A stretch of DNA of 64,000 nt from Pseudopithomyces maydicus (Eukaryota > Ascomycota > Dothideomycetes > Pleosporales > Didymosphaeriaceae), in the NCBI GenBank assembly GCA_026873275.1, contig JANTUC010000009.1, forward strand, positions 1,891,552 through 1,955,551, written 5' to 3'. Shown here one piece after another: positions 1 through 9,955 of this stretch. The notes beneath the pieces are model-generated. The model was not told the origin of the DNA and ran no database searches. It saw only the letters and a list, made by a program, of their open reading frames with translations. A program made the position numbers and the translations under genes. The first letter of the stretch is position 1; each line of letters starts with the position of its first letter.

Positions 1-2
1 GC

Positions 3-749
3 GGCAACGGCGCAAAGCTCGCCGACATCATCACCCAGGTCAACGACTTCACCGCAAAGTACAAGGAGCTCGTCATCATCAACCTGAGCCACACGCTCGA
101 CACAGACAACGACTACAAGGAGCTCTCGCAGGACCAGTGGAACCAGCTCTTCGACCAGCTCAAGGGCCTCAACAACCGCTTCACCGTCGCCGACCCCGCG
201 TCCACCGACTTCAGCGCAAACACCCTCGACAGCTTCATCAAGGACGCCGCCTCCGTCTTCGTCATCGCCCAGCTCCCCAGCGGCATCTCCCTCGGCGACT
301 ACGCAAGCCAGGGCTTCTTCAACCAGGACCACTTCCCCGTATACGACTCGTACGCCAACTCCAACTCGTACGACACGATGCGCGACGACCAGCTGAACAA
401 GCTGAAAGCCGAGCGCAACCTCGTCGCCGACGACGCCACGCGCAAGGACAAGTTCCACGTGCTGTCGTGGACCCTCACGCAGCAGGTCGAGGACGTGCTG
501 AACTTCGAGAAGGCGATTCTGAACCTCGCGAGCGGCGTGTACGATCAGCTGTACACGGATGCGTTTAATGCGTTTACGCCGGAGAGTTTCCCGAATGTGC
601 TGTATATCGATGGGATGGGGGTGAGGGATAAGGCGGCGAGGTTTCCGTACGATAAGCCGGAGGATGTGGGCAGGAATTACGACATTATCAGTCTGGCGAT
701 TGCGATTAACAATGCGAAGGCGGGGAAGAATGTTTACATTACGGGATGA
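3..749 (+). CDS. PLC-like phosphodiesterase, C-terminal part (5' end outside window)
   Basis: The reading frame is open from base 3 to the TGA at 747-749, giving about 248 residues with no start, so the gene begins upstream of the window. The sequence has the look of fungal secreted proteins with the PI-PLC-like TIM-barrel fold: a strand-like VIINLSHTLD segment, a long acidic/aromatic helix region, and a late IDGMGVRDKAARFPYDKPED section. Such proteins are predicted phosphodiesterases, often extracellular; their substrates are mostly unknown. The catalytic histidines usually lie in the N-terminal half, which is not visible, so activity cannot be judged. No intron is needed in the visible part. 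Confidence is good for a coding exon and moderate for the family. Confidence 0.7.
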   Translation, partial: GNGAKLADIITQVNDFTAKYKELVIINLSHTLDTDNDYKELSQDQWNQLFDQLKGLNNRFTVADPASTDFSANTLDSFIKDAASVFVIAQLPSGISLGDYASQGFFNQDHFPVYDSYANSNSYDTMRDDQLNKLKAERNLVADDATRKDKFHVLSWTLTQQVEDVLNFEKAILNLASGVYDQLYTDAFNAFTPESFPNVLYIDGMGVRDKAARFPYDKPEDVGRNYDIISLAIAINNAKAGKNVYITG

Positions 750-1614
750 GGGGGAGGATAGGGAGAGTAGGGTGGAGGAGGTTCGATTCATTTGTGTAGA
801 TATATGGGGGTAGGGATTTTGGAGAGATGGAATACCCTTGGGTTGATTTTCGCTCGATTTATGGGCGAACGGGCTTCAATAGTGTACGCATACTTTCAGA
901 ATGTTTCCAAGATTCCATAGCGTCTGTTCGTTTTACACCTTGATAATTGTTTTGAAGTGAGTACGGCCACGTCGTACGCCAATGGCCACCTTTACAAAAT
1001 GTGGGAAAAGGTGAACACCTCTCATTCCTTGATCAAAGGCTTATGTATCGCCACACAAGATCAGCACAGTCTACACAGTTCTTGGTGCTAAGGACGTGAT
1101 TCAAGGGGACTTTTACTAGCGTATAGTCATAGGCTTTGCTTCCAACTCGAATACTTGACATGCGCTCCGTTTTGCTTCCGAGGATATTTCGTCTTTAATC
1201 ATTATTGTTCTTGGTCAATCACGCTGACTGCAATATCTCTTTTGCTAAATCAATAAGTTTTTCAGGTAGATAGTCTGATAGATGGGGAGAAAGCGCACCT
1301 CATTCACCGCTCAAGACCTCTCTTCCCAGTGTACGATCTAGTGCAAAACTTTTGTAAGTGACTTTTTGGTGAGGACTTGCTACTTTCTCAGATCGCATGT
1401 TGAATTATAGCACCCAGAAAAAAGCAGTTGTGAGCTGCTGCCTACCTCTTTTGGTCACCATCGCCGCTTCTTATTTCGGCCACCGGTGAAGCTCGCAAGG
1501 ACCGCACCCATTTGGCAGCAGTAGGTGTGTACCTCTCACTTCACCTACTCTGATAACACTTTTCAACTCTTATCTGAGGGTTAGGCGCGCCAAGCTCTCA
1601 GCAAACGGATCTTC

Positions 1615-1620
1615 TATAAA
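1615..1620 (+). promoter_or_regulatory. TATA-like box upstream of the small secreted protein gene
   Basis: TATAAA lies 205 bases upstream of the ATG at 1820 and is followed by a pyrimidine tract, the usual order in filamentous fungal promoters. The transcription start is not known. Confidence 0.45.
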
Positions 1621-1780
1621 TTGACCTCTCACCCCGCGACCTCTCTCTCTCTCTTGCGACCACACACTCTGGAGACGTAATCTCAACACGAGACAAAGAA
1701 AAGCACACACCATCTCCGAGAGACAGCAGTTCGATTGTAGCAACACCACCTAGGTACTTATTATTCTTACATCATCCATA

Positions 1781-1804
1781 ATGTCTGCCACTCACCGCAA
1801 CTGA
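1781..1804 (+). other. Eight-codon upstream ORF
   Basis: An ATG at 1781 in a good context (A at -3 and adjacent A-rich bases) opens a frame of seven codons and a TGA, 15 bases before the ATG of the secreted-protein gene. It could reduce translation of the main ORF, or its ATG could belong to an alternative transcript. Confidence 0.4.
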
Positions 1805-1819
1805 ACTCCCGCAGAAAGC

Positions 1820-2519
1820 ATGCGAGTCCTCATCTCCCTCGCCCTCCTTTGGGCGTATCTCACCTGCATCCTTGCTCATCCCAATCCTCCCTACATCAAA
1901 CTAAACGCCACCGCCAACTCCGTATCCGCCACCGACCCTGATTGGAAACCCGGCACTTGCCAGGCTGCCATCCACCTCCGCCAAGAATGCATCCGCGACT
2001 TCAACAACCTCCACTGGGTCACTACCTGGGCTAGTTTCACCCTCGTTGACGACGCCGGAGTAGCCATTCCCAACCTGTGGGGTCGCGGCGTTGATGCCCC
2101 CTACCCTGCGAACGAGATCGACGTCGCGCACATTCAAGCTCCCTCGTTCGCCTTCGGGTGGAAGTGGTATCAGGACCAGCATTACGACAAGATGACATTT
2201 AGCTATGACTGGGGAGACAAGTTCCGGAGCGAGGATGACGACGACTGTACGACCAAGAAGTGGTGGAGCGTTGGCCACGAGGGAATTGCTGCCGAGTGGT
2301 GGCAAGATTGTGTTCATGCGCGTGTCCCGCCTGGCACGCAGCGTGTAAGTTATGATGGAGATGAGAGAGAGGAGCGTGCTTTGCTAACTGCAGGTGGGTA
2401 GACACGTGAGTCGCTCTGTCCGTTCCATTGCACGTATAAGCCGCATGATTAGATGGGGGTGTCGGTCCAAGAGAGAAGGAGGAGAAGAGGTAGGAGGAGA
2501 AGTGTGTGAAATGGGAGAG
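1820..2519 (+). CDS. Small secreted protein of unknown function (3' end uncertain)
   Basis: The ATG at 1820 opens a frame with a clear signal peptide (charged MR, then a Leu/Ala-rich core ending near LAHP, about residue 20). The mature part is rich in Trp and Asp, carries four or five cysteines and contains a run of four Asp. I do not recognise a family. Unspliced, the frame stops at 2401. A consensus intron at 2345-2393 (GTAAGT donor, GCTAAC branch, CAG acceptor) starts right after the codons for PPGTQR. A second possible intron at 2406-2452 would lead to a basic, Arg-rich tail ending at 2517-2519. The N-terminal 175 residues are well supported; the C-terminus is not. Confidence 0.55.
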
Positions 2520-2798
2520 ATACAACAGCAGATATGATGTTCCTGTCAGGCCTGGGTATGAGTGGCAGCAATAGTTATGATGGTTGCTATTGCATGGCTC
2601 TAACGTAGCGAACAAATGTCAACTATACCATAAAATCAGTACCCGTAATGTCTAGAATCGACTCTCGACTGTTTACCCACAGTGTTACAATACTTTTTCA
2701 TAATACTTTATGAACGAACATTTTCAATTATCACACGAGGGGACGGCAGCTTTTTTTAACTATTTTCATATGGTCAGCTACTCTGCTGCTACTTTTTC

Positions 2799-2829
<31 letters not shown>

Positions 2830-3700
2830 AAACACAACCACAGTGTTCCGCTCTAACACTATAATGGGTTATATTCAACCTAGACACGGTCGGGCATGCG
2901 AAACTTTGAATCACGGTACTGATTTTTGTAATAGTGAAAAGGTGTCAAGTCAACTCGATGGCTTAAAAAATGGTGGGAAAAAAGATTGTCTACCCACTGG
3001 ACAGCGTCAAAATGAGTAGCGTATGTAAAGGTTGAATCTCGGTACTAAGCTGATAGAAGAGCTATTCCTGAGATCAGTGAGAGAATTCGCTAAGCTTAAA
3101 AAATAACGTAAAGCTTCACCGACGATAGAAGGCAACGAGGCCAAGCAGCTGCGCAAAGATTAAGTGTTCACCTACTTAGGTCAACTCCCAGACCCTGTCA
3201 CCATCAGAGAGTTGGAGTAAAACTCCAAACGGTGAGACATGGCGCAAAACTATCATATGATCATATACTGCGGTCTCCAAATTAACTGGTAATCCGTAGC
3301 CTCCATTCTCCATCCCCCATCCACCGCATCTTCCACCTCTCCGTCCTTCCATCCTTCCATCCTACAAATGACGTAAACAGCCCACTGCACAGTCAATCCT
3401 CCAAACCTTAAGCAAGCATTGCAGAGAAGGAAAAGAACCAGTTTATTCCCGAAGCTCAAATCCGCCCTCCTCTCATTCGCCACGGATCCAAACTCCTCCC
3501 GCAGCCTCGCCCATCCCCATCATGCACCCTCCGCAAATGACACCGCAATAATTACAACACGCGGACATCTTTAATCAAGCATCGACGCAGCTAAATTAGT
3601 TCCAGCGCAACACACTTTTTAGGACTGTATGTAGTCTAGCCATGAAAATATATACATATGTATGCATGTATGTACGTGAACCCAGTACCACGGCCACCCG
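2520..3700. other. AT-richer gene-free stretch with a dispersed repeat and a poly-A run
   Basis: No ORF here resembles a protein. It contains a 28-base A run at 2799-2826, one copy of a dispersed repeat at 2925-3029, and short related boxes around 2632-2650 (inverted), 2909-2926 and 3034-3045 that share a GGTACT core. It may be a decayed transposon. Confidence 0.5.
2925..3029 (+). repeat. Dispersed repeat, copy A
   Basis: About 105 bases match 39089-39193 in the same orientation at roughly 80 percent identity by eye. Both copies share the blocks GTCAACTCGATGGC and GGAAAAAAGATTGTCT and a nearby GAGTAGCGT/CAAGTAGCGT box. In copy B the core holds an imperfect palindrome (TCGAGT and ACTCGA around CA). 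No coding potential is visible; it is probably a fragment of a non-autonomous mobile element. Confidence 0.6.
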
Positions 3701-6700
3701 TATGCATCACACACGCGTGGAATCCGCATTCCTCCCGTCGTCGCATCATCACTCGTGTCAGCGGAGTATGGGCCGGCTTCTAGAAGCCTGAGGCCGTCCC
3801 GCGTTGGAGCTGCAGGACGATCTTGGGCTCGGACCGCTGCCGCTGTAGATCTGTGGGAGTACCGTACCGTACCGTACCATACGTATATAGGTGCAGGTAC
3901 AGACCTAGAAGTTTACATCTATGTATCCAATTACACGTGTATGTAGCTACATGTACATACGGGCCATACATAACTACCCACCAAGATAGTCCTATTCAAC
4001 AACGATCCCACACAGAGGCAAAGGAGGGGCATCGCGTACCGTGTGTATCGACGTCACATTCCCTCCAGACGCACGCTGCGGTGCGCTGTCGCGTTCCCGA
4101 CGTCTCCCCCATGCAGTGCACCAGGTGACGTGACCGCGCCTCGTGATTCGGCGAACGGGCAGACGCTCGATATTACAGACGCACCGCTGTTGGAGAATGT
4201 AGCAATCACAAATACATACATACATACGGCAGGTAACAGTAACAGGAACTGTAACAGTACCGTCTCGCATGCGCTTATCACTTCACTAGCGACCCGAGCT
4301 CGCTTTACATACCCATCGCTGATCAGATCTGATCGTAGCTGATGCGCGCAGAAGCAACGAGGTGGATGACGCGTGTGCAAGCGAGCGATGCTCACTTGCC
4401 GTACCTACTTACAGACATACCAGACCATAGGGCAGTACGTATGTACATGCATACAGCGCTCATGTGGCCCATAACCACGCAGCGGACACCGCACCCACGC
4501 ACGCACCCCAAGCACCTCCAGTCGCATACTTAGATACCGCGACGCAGCGGAGCATGTACACCACACCCACCCGTACACCCACACATACATACTTACGTAC
4601 ATGTATATAAATTCAAGAACATGTGTACATACGTATATGTATATATAGACACAAACAAACACAAACATACACATGGCGTCGTCGCCAAACGGCGCGAGCG
4701 AGGGGGCGTCGAATGCGGAGGCCTGGTCCTCGCTTAGTGGACTGCCGAGCCGGCGGGCTGGACGAGAAGGAGGAGGCGAAACGACGCTTTGCGCTTGGCG
4801 GCGAGGGGGAAGTATTGGTTGCAGGGCTGCGTGGCGGAGGGATTGATTGATTGATTGAGGGAGGGGAGGGGTTATCTATGTATATGGGTATAGACACGCA
4901 TGTCGTAGATACGTACGGCAGGCTCTACGTTTTGCTGTTTCCAAAGGGCAGGTTGTGAATGCTCATGTGTGCACTATGTATAGGAGGATAGGGTTGGAAA
5001 GATGTGGCGAGTCTCATTCAAGATTGGCGGAAGGAGAGCAGAGCAGAGTGGCCAGATCAGGTCGCTTCAGGGGTATGGTATGGTATGGTCGTATTACCCT
5101 GCCCTGGCAGGAGTGCGGGAGGGAATTCGCTTCGGGGGTACGTAGGATTCGTAGATGCGTCGTCCCGTCTTGCGTGTCATGCGCCGGCAGGGCAGCATGC
5201 ACGTCCGTCCTTCCGTTTCTCGCCTCTAATTTGATTCGATTCGGGATGTGGCTTCGTCATGTATGTACATGTACCTACTACCTACCCAAGTACCGCATGT
5301 ACCGTACATACCGTACCTGCTTCCAAGCCCCGCGGACGCTGAGAAGACTCCACATGGGTCGCCGTAGACACACAAGTACGCATGTAAGACATGTATTGTC
5401 CCCAGATATCTGCCCGCTTGCCATCCGCCCAGCGCACCGGTGCGCGCCTGGGTCCTGCGCCCCCGCTCTCTAGGGACCCGGCAATCTTAACAGGTGCCAC
5501 CGCTCCACGCTCTCGTGTGACTCCCGCCACGCTCCCGATGTTACGCACTCACCATGCAATGATTCCGCAGCGCCATGCAATACTAGCCCGCGCTCGATGG
5601 GATGGAGACGCTCACACCGCGTCGGCTCAACACTGCGGGCATGTACATACACAGCGGTGGACGCGCCGCCGTGAACAGACTGAGGCCAAGTCCATACCAC
5701 ATGTATGTACATGTCTGAGTTCACGGTGGGCCAGCTACGGTACCGTTCCATATTTGCATACGCCCCACTGAATCCATCGCTGTTTCGTGCGCCCGCCGGA
5801 GTGCCTTGCAACGTGCAACGAACGAGTGCTCCCATCCTGCTCTCTATCCACCTACACCCACAGAACAGTGAACTTAATCCACCTTCGACACGCCCATAAC
5901 CACCTGTCAAGTCTCAGCATCCGCGCACTCGCGCCACCGCCGATGACGCCTCCACCTCCGCCCTTCGTACCTACATACATACACGCCTACCCATGAGGTA
6001 CGGCAATACGTCGGTATGTATGTAAGTATGTCAGTACCTACCTACCTACCTCCACACGTCCCCTCCCGCGCCCAAGCCCAGCCCAGCCCAAGCCCCGACC
6101 ATGTACGTACCGGTACGTCCACACGTCAAAATCGATAGCCACCGCCAAGCCCCCCCCATGTTGAGCGCACCCTCCCCGTCACGCCCGTCACACGCTGCCC
6201 CCCGACCAATCCGCAACCCTCTCATTCGCAACGCCACGAACGCGCGCTCGAAACGGCCGAGCGTCGGGCCCCACGCCCCAAAACAGTGCTATGCGACCAA
6301 ACCTAGCGCCGCTTGGCGGCGCAGGCCGTTTCTATCGTCTCGATGCGAGTCAGTGGGCTGGTTGGGGAGGGCTAGCGGGGGGTGCATGGCTGGCTGGCTG
6401 GCTGGCTGGCCGGGTGGGAGGGAAGGAAAGGAAAGGGAAGGGTAGACTAGGGTGCGGTGCTTTGCGTACGTGCATGCATGCATGCATGTGGAGGGTCGAG
6501 GGAGCGAGCGAGCGAGCGAGCCTCTGTTTCGCATACATATAAGGATGGTGGGACCCTGCCTTGGTAACCTTCTCTTTTTCTACTTGCGTCCTACCTACCT
6601 GCGCGTGGATCATCTCGATAACCTGAGGCTTTTTCGTCGCGTCGAGTGGGATAGGTCGTTCGGAGGCGTGGAGATACATACTTCGTAGCTACCGCCAGTC

Positions 6701-6816
6701 ACTCGCTTCAACCGATTTTTTTCCTATTGAAAAACAGCCCTGCGTGGAGCTGTCTTTATTTCTCTGTTCGAATCACTTTTTTTTATAATTGTTAATACAT
6801 TCACACATACTTCGCC
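3701..6816. other. Long gene-free region rich in TACATAC/TACGTAC motifs and microsatellites
   Basis: Many short overlapping frames exist on both strands but none has a recognisable domain, hydrophobic core or consistent codon use. The stretch is dominated by TACATAC, TACGTAC, TACATGTA and CCGTACCGTACC-type words, plus GGCT repeats near 6389-6410, TGCA repeats near 6470-6490 and GAGC repeats near 6504-6522. A 14-base palindrome built from GATCAGATCTGATC lies at about 4321-4334. The last 100 bases, T-rich, are probably the promoter of the chitin deacetylase gene. Confidence 0.5.
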
Positions 6817-8610
6817 ATGCGTTTCTCGACTGCAGCTGTGGCGACCGTGGCGGCTGTCGCGCCCATCGTGAGCGCCCACGATAGCATGTTGCCTAAGATT
6901 AGGGGTTTGGACCCGAGGGACTTGAAGGCGAGGAATCTGATGGATAATATAAGGGCGAGGGCGGCGCTGCTGGGGTCCCACGATGCACATGCTCATGAGA
7001 AGCGTGGGGGGCTGAAGCCGAGACAGGGTGGCACTGATGGACAGTGTGGCCCTGGATTCGGATCTTGCGCTGCAGGGTACTGCTGCAGTGGTGCAGGATG
7101 TAAGTCAATGGTTCTTTCTCTTGTGGTGGTATTCAGTTGTTGTATGAATAGTCACTGACGGTGAAAAGGGTGCGGTAACACAGGGGACTACTGCTACGCT
7201 CCCGGCTGCAACTACGCCTACGGTCCCGGATGCCCTGATAACAAGACCCCCTCCGGAGCCGACACCTCAACCGTCAGCCGCAAGCAACTCGGCTCGACCC
7301 CCTACGGCGGCGAGGGCATCTACCAATGCACTGTGCCCGGCACCGTGGCCCTAACCTTCGACGACGGCCCCTTCGACAACTACACCGACCACGTGCTGGA
7401 CCTTTTCAAAAAGTACAACGCCAAGGGCACCTTCTTCATCACCGGCAACAACATCAACAAGGGCCAAATCGACACCACTGCGTCCCACACCGCCACCATC
7501 AAGCGCATGGCCGCCGACGGCCACCAGGTCGCCTCCCACACCTGGACGCACCTCGACCTCAGCGCCATCTCGGAGAAGGACCGCAAGGCGCAGATGGTCA
7601 AGAACGAAATGGCCATCCGCAACATCCTCGGCTACTTCCCCACGTACATGCGGCCCCCCTACAGCAGCTGCACCGCGGCCTCCGGGTGCGAGAAGACCAT
7701 GGCCGACCTCGGCTACCACATCGTCTACTTCGACGTCGACACGGACGACTACAACCAGCTGGAGGCGACGCAGATCCAGAACGCGAAGAACAACTTCCGC
7801 GGCAACATCACGGCCGGAGGCGCCACGCCGAAGAACAACGAGTGGCTGTCCATTGCCCACGATATCCACCCGCAGACGGCGTACAATTTGACGGATTACA
7901 TGCTCTCGACGCTGACCAGCTTGGGGTACAAGGCCGTGACGGTGGGCGAGTGCCTCGGCGACGACAAGGCGAACTGGTATAGGAGTGCGAGCGGGACTGT
8001 GCCGACGGGGACGAAGACGTAAGCGATTTCTATTTTATGTATCTAGGGAAGCGGAGCGAGCGAAGCAAGCGAAGCAAGCAATGCACAGCGAAGCACAGCG
8101 AAGCAGAGCAAAAGCAGCACCGCAGCGCGAAGCCCAGCCAGCCCAGCGCAGCTTCCCAACCCCCATCTAGGCCAACACCGCACGCAAGCCCCTCCCCCCA
8201 CACCCACACAAGCCCCAACTAACCCCCCGCAGCTCCACCGCCCCAACCTCAACCTCCACCTCCACCAAAAGGCCTCCCCCGACGGCTCCTGCGGCGGCAC
8301 CACGGGGTACACCTGCGCGGGGACCTCCTTCGGCACGTGCTGCTCGCAGTACGGGTGGTGCGGCTCTAGCACCGACCACTGCGCGACCGGGTGCCAGAGC
8401 GCGTTCGGAACGTGCAGCAGCAGCTCTGCGCCGGCACCTACGACTACGACGGGGGCCAAGGTCTCGACGGATGGCACGTGTGGGGGCGCCAACAAGTTCA
8501 CGTGCCAGGGGTCGACGTTTGGGAATTGCTGCTCGCAGTATGGGTGGTGCGGGTCCACGACGGGGCATTGTGGGACGGGGTGTAATAAGAGTTTTGGGAC
8601 GTGTTCGTGA
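6817..8610 (+). CDS. Secreted chitin deacetylase with N-terminal and C-terminal CBM18 domains
   Basis: It probably removes acetyl groups from cell-wall or free chitin. Exons are 6817-7099, 7169-8018 and 8233-8610. Intron 1 has a CACTGAC branch; intron 2 (214 nt) begins GTAAGC and ends CCGCAG. The signal peptide (about 20 residues) is followed by dibasic KR and PR sites and a hevein-like CBM18 split by intron 1. The NodB domain shows all five motifs: TFDDGP, HTWTH, RPPY, FDVDTDDY and AHDIHP. Exon 3 encodes a Ser/Thr/Pro linker and two more CBM18 modules (each with CCSQYGWCGS). These modules are one base out of frame with the linker; one base is missing in the AAAA (8267-8270) or CCCCC (8276-8280) run. 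The alternative is that the protein stops at 8022 in the unspliced frame, losing both tail modules. Confidence 0.85.
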
Positions 8611-8833
8611 GGGATGGGATGGGAGGGGGAGAAGGGAGGGGAGGGGAGGAGAGGGGGAGAAGGTGGGTAGTTGGGAGAGTTGTGCATATTGATTGAGCGT
8701 TGGTGAGGCGTTGAAAATGGGGTGTTTGTTGTTGGGGGTGAGGGAGGCATGAGGTGTTTATAATGGGATGGAAATGCATTGGGTGGGTGTTGTTGGAAGC
8801 ATAGTCTAATGGAAGGGCCTGGCCTCCGTGCTG

Positions 8834-8986
8834 TGTGTACTGTACTGTAAATATCGTGTCTCTGTGTGTACGAATGGAGATGCAGCAGCGAGTGAGTGAA
8901 TGTGTACTGTACTGTACTGTATATATCGTGTCTCTGTATGTACGAATCGAGATGCAGCAGCGAGTGAGTGAATGTGTACTGTACTC
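8834..8986 (+). repeat. Tandem duplication, units of about 67-72 bases
   Basis: Unit 1 (8834-8900) and unit 2 (8901-8972) are nearly identical, sharing GTGTACTGTACTGTA, a TATCGTGTCTCTGT block and GATGCAGCAGCGAGTGAGTG. A third, partial unit begins at 8973. Unit 2 has one extra ACTGT step, suggesting replication slippage. Confidence 0.8.
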
Positions 8987-9584
8987 GATGCAGTCTCGCG
9001 TTTGAGTTTGCTGTCTCGGCAGTCCTGCGTCACCCGATGATGCACGCATGCACTGCACCCGCCGTACCTCTGCGCACGGGATGTCGGATCGGAGACACTG
9101 GGTGCGCTTTGCAGGTGGTCCTTCGCTCTCCGATGGCTTACGTCGCGCATGACGCTCGGAAATAGCGTCCCCGTGGTTTGAGATGAATGCCAGGGCTGTG
9201 CCGTCGCCCGTGGGCCGCCACGGAAGAAGCAGCGGAGAGACTGCGACGACAACGACGGCACGCGCATGCGGGCGAGATGGTGTGCAGTGTCAGTGGACTC
9301 GCGATGATGACATGCGGAGTGTGGAGAATCTGGGGAGGCTCAAGGCGATCGCCGGCGAAGGATTAGCGGCCTTCACATGCGCCAAGGTGCCTAATTTTAC
9401 ATGGGCCCGGCGCTCGACGCAGGTTTCCTTGCCTGCGCCCGCGGCCTGACCACCTTTCTTCTTCTTTTCTTCCCACAACAGCTTTAACAACCCACCTCGT
9501 ACCGACACCGCGCACTGCCAGGAGAACGCTCCCTGGCACTTTCAACCACCGACAACCCGCCCCAACGACACCATCCTGCCATCT

Positions 9585-9746
9585 ATGGGCTCTGCGTCCA
9601 ACGCCGCGACCGCTTTTCTTCCCCTCTGCCGCTGCAATCTGGCTGCATCCGCGACCCCGAGCTCTGCGCGCGCCTTCGGACTGTCCACCACCGACGCGAG
9701 CTTTGCCGCGCTGCTGTGGTGTCTACTGGCGGGAGGTCCGCCTTGA
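9585..9746 (+). other. Upstream ORF in the presumed kinase leader
   Basis: An ATG at 9585 opens a 53-codon frame ending TGA at 9744-9746, 209 bases before the kinase ATG. It has no recognisable domain. It is only a uORF if transcription starts upstream of it, which the sequence cannot show. Confidence 0.25.
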
Positions 9747-9955
9747 TCACTGGGCGGACGGTAAACCAGGCTGAAGAGTTGGCAGTTGGGACTGGAGGTG
9801 CGCTCCCCACGCTTGCACGCGGCTCCCGGAGGCTCCCTTCGCTAACGCCCGCAGCAGACGCCCGACCCCAGCATTGCTACTACGCGCACTAGCAGTGCGG
9901 TATTTTTCAACCATTGGAATAGAATAGCCATATACTACACGTACAGCCCGCTCCC

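Larger units (their letters stand above)
750..1819. other. Intergenic region with the promoter of the next gene
   Basis: No coding frame is convincing here. The right-hand 250 bases look like a promoter and leader: an AscI-like GGCGCGCC palindrome near 1585, a TATA-like TATAAA at 1615-1620, a CT-rich tract around 1640-1657 and an A/C-rich leader. A short upstream ORF begins at 1781 (listed separately). Confidence 0.5.
8611..9955. other. Intergenic region between chitin deacetylase and kinase
   Basis: The left half is G-rich 3' flank and carries a tandem duplication at 8834-8986. The right half, from about 9450, is pyrimidine-rich and is probably the promoter and 5' leader of the kinase gene; a 53-codon upstream ORF lies at 9585-9746. 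No other gene is visible. Confidence 0.5.

Noticed and set aside
4955..5473. 172-codon plus-strand ORF
   Set aside because: Low-complexity region, Arg/Cys/Tyr-rich, overlapped by equally long frames; no domain.
7351..7869. 172-codon minus-strand ORF
   Set aside because: Antisense to the chitin deacetylase catalytic domain, with Val/Asp-rich shadow composition.
8834..8986. CRISPR-like array
   Set aside because: Adjacent head-to-tail units without spacers; a eukaryotic tandem duplication.
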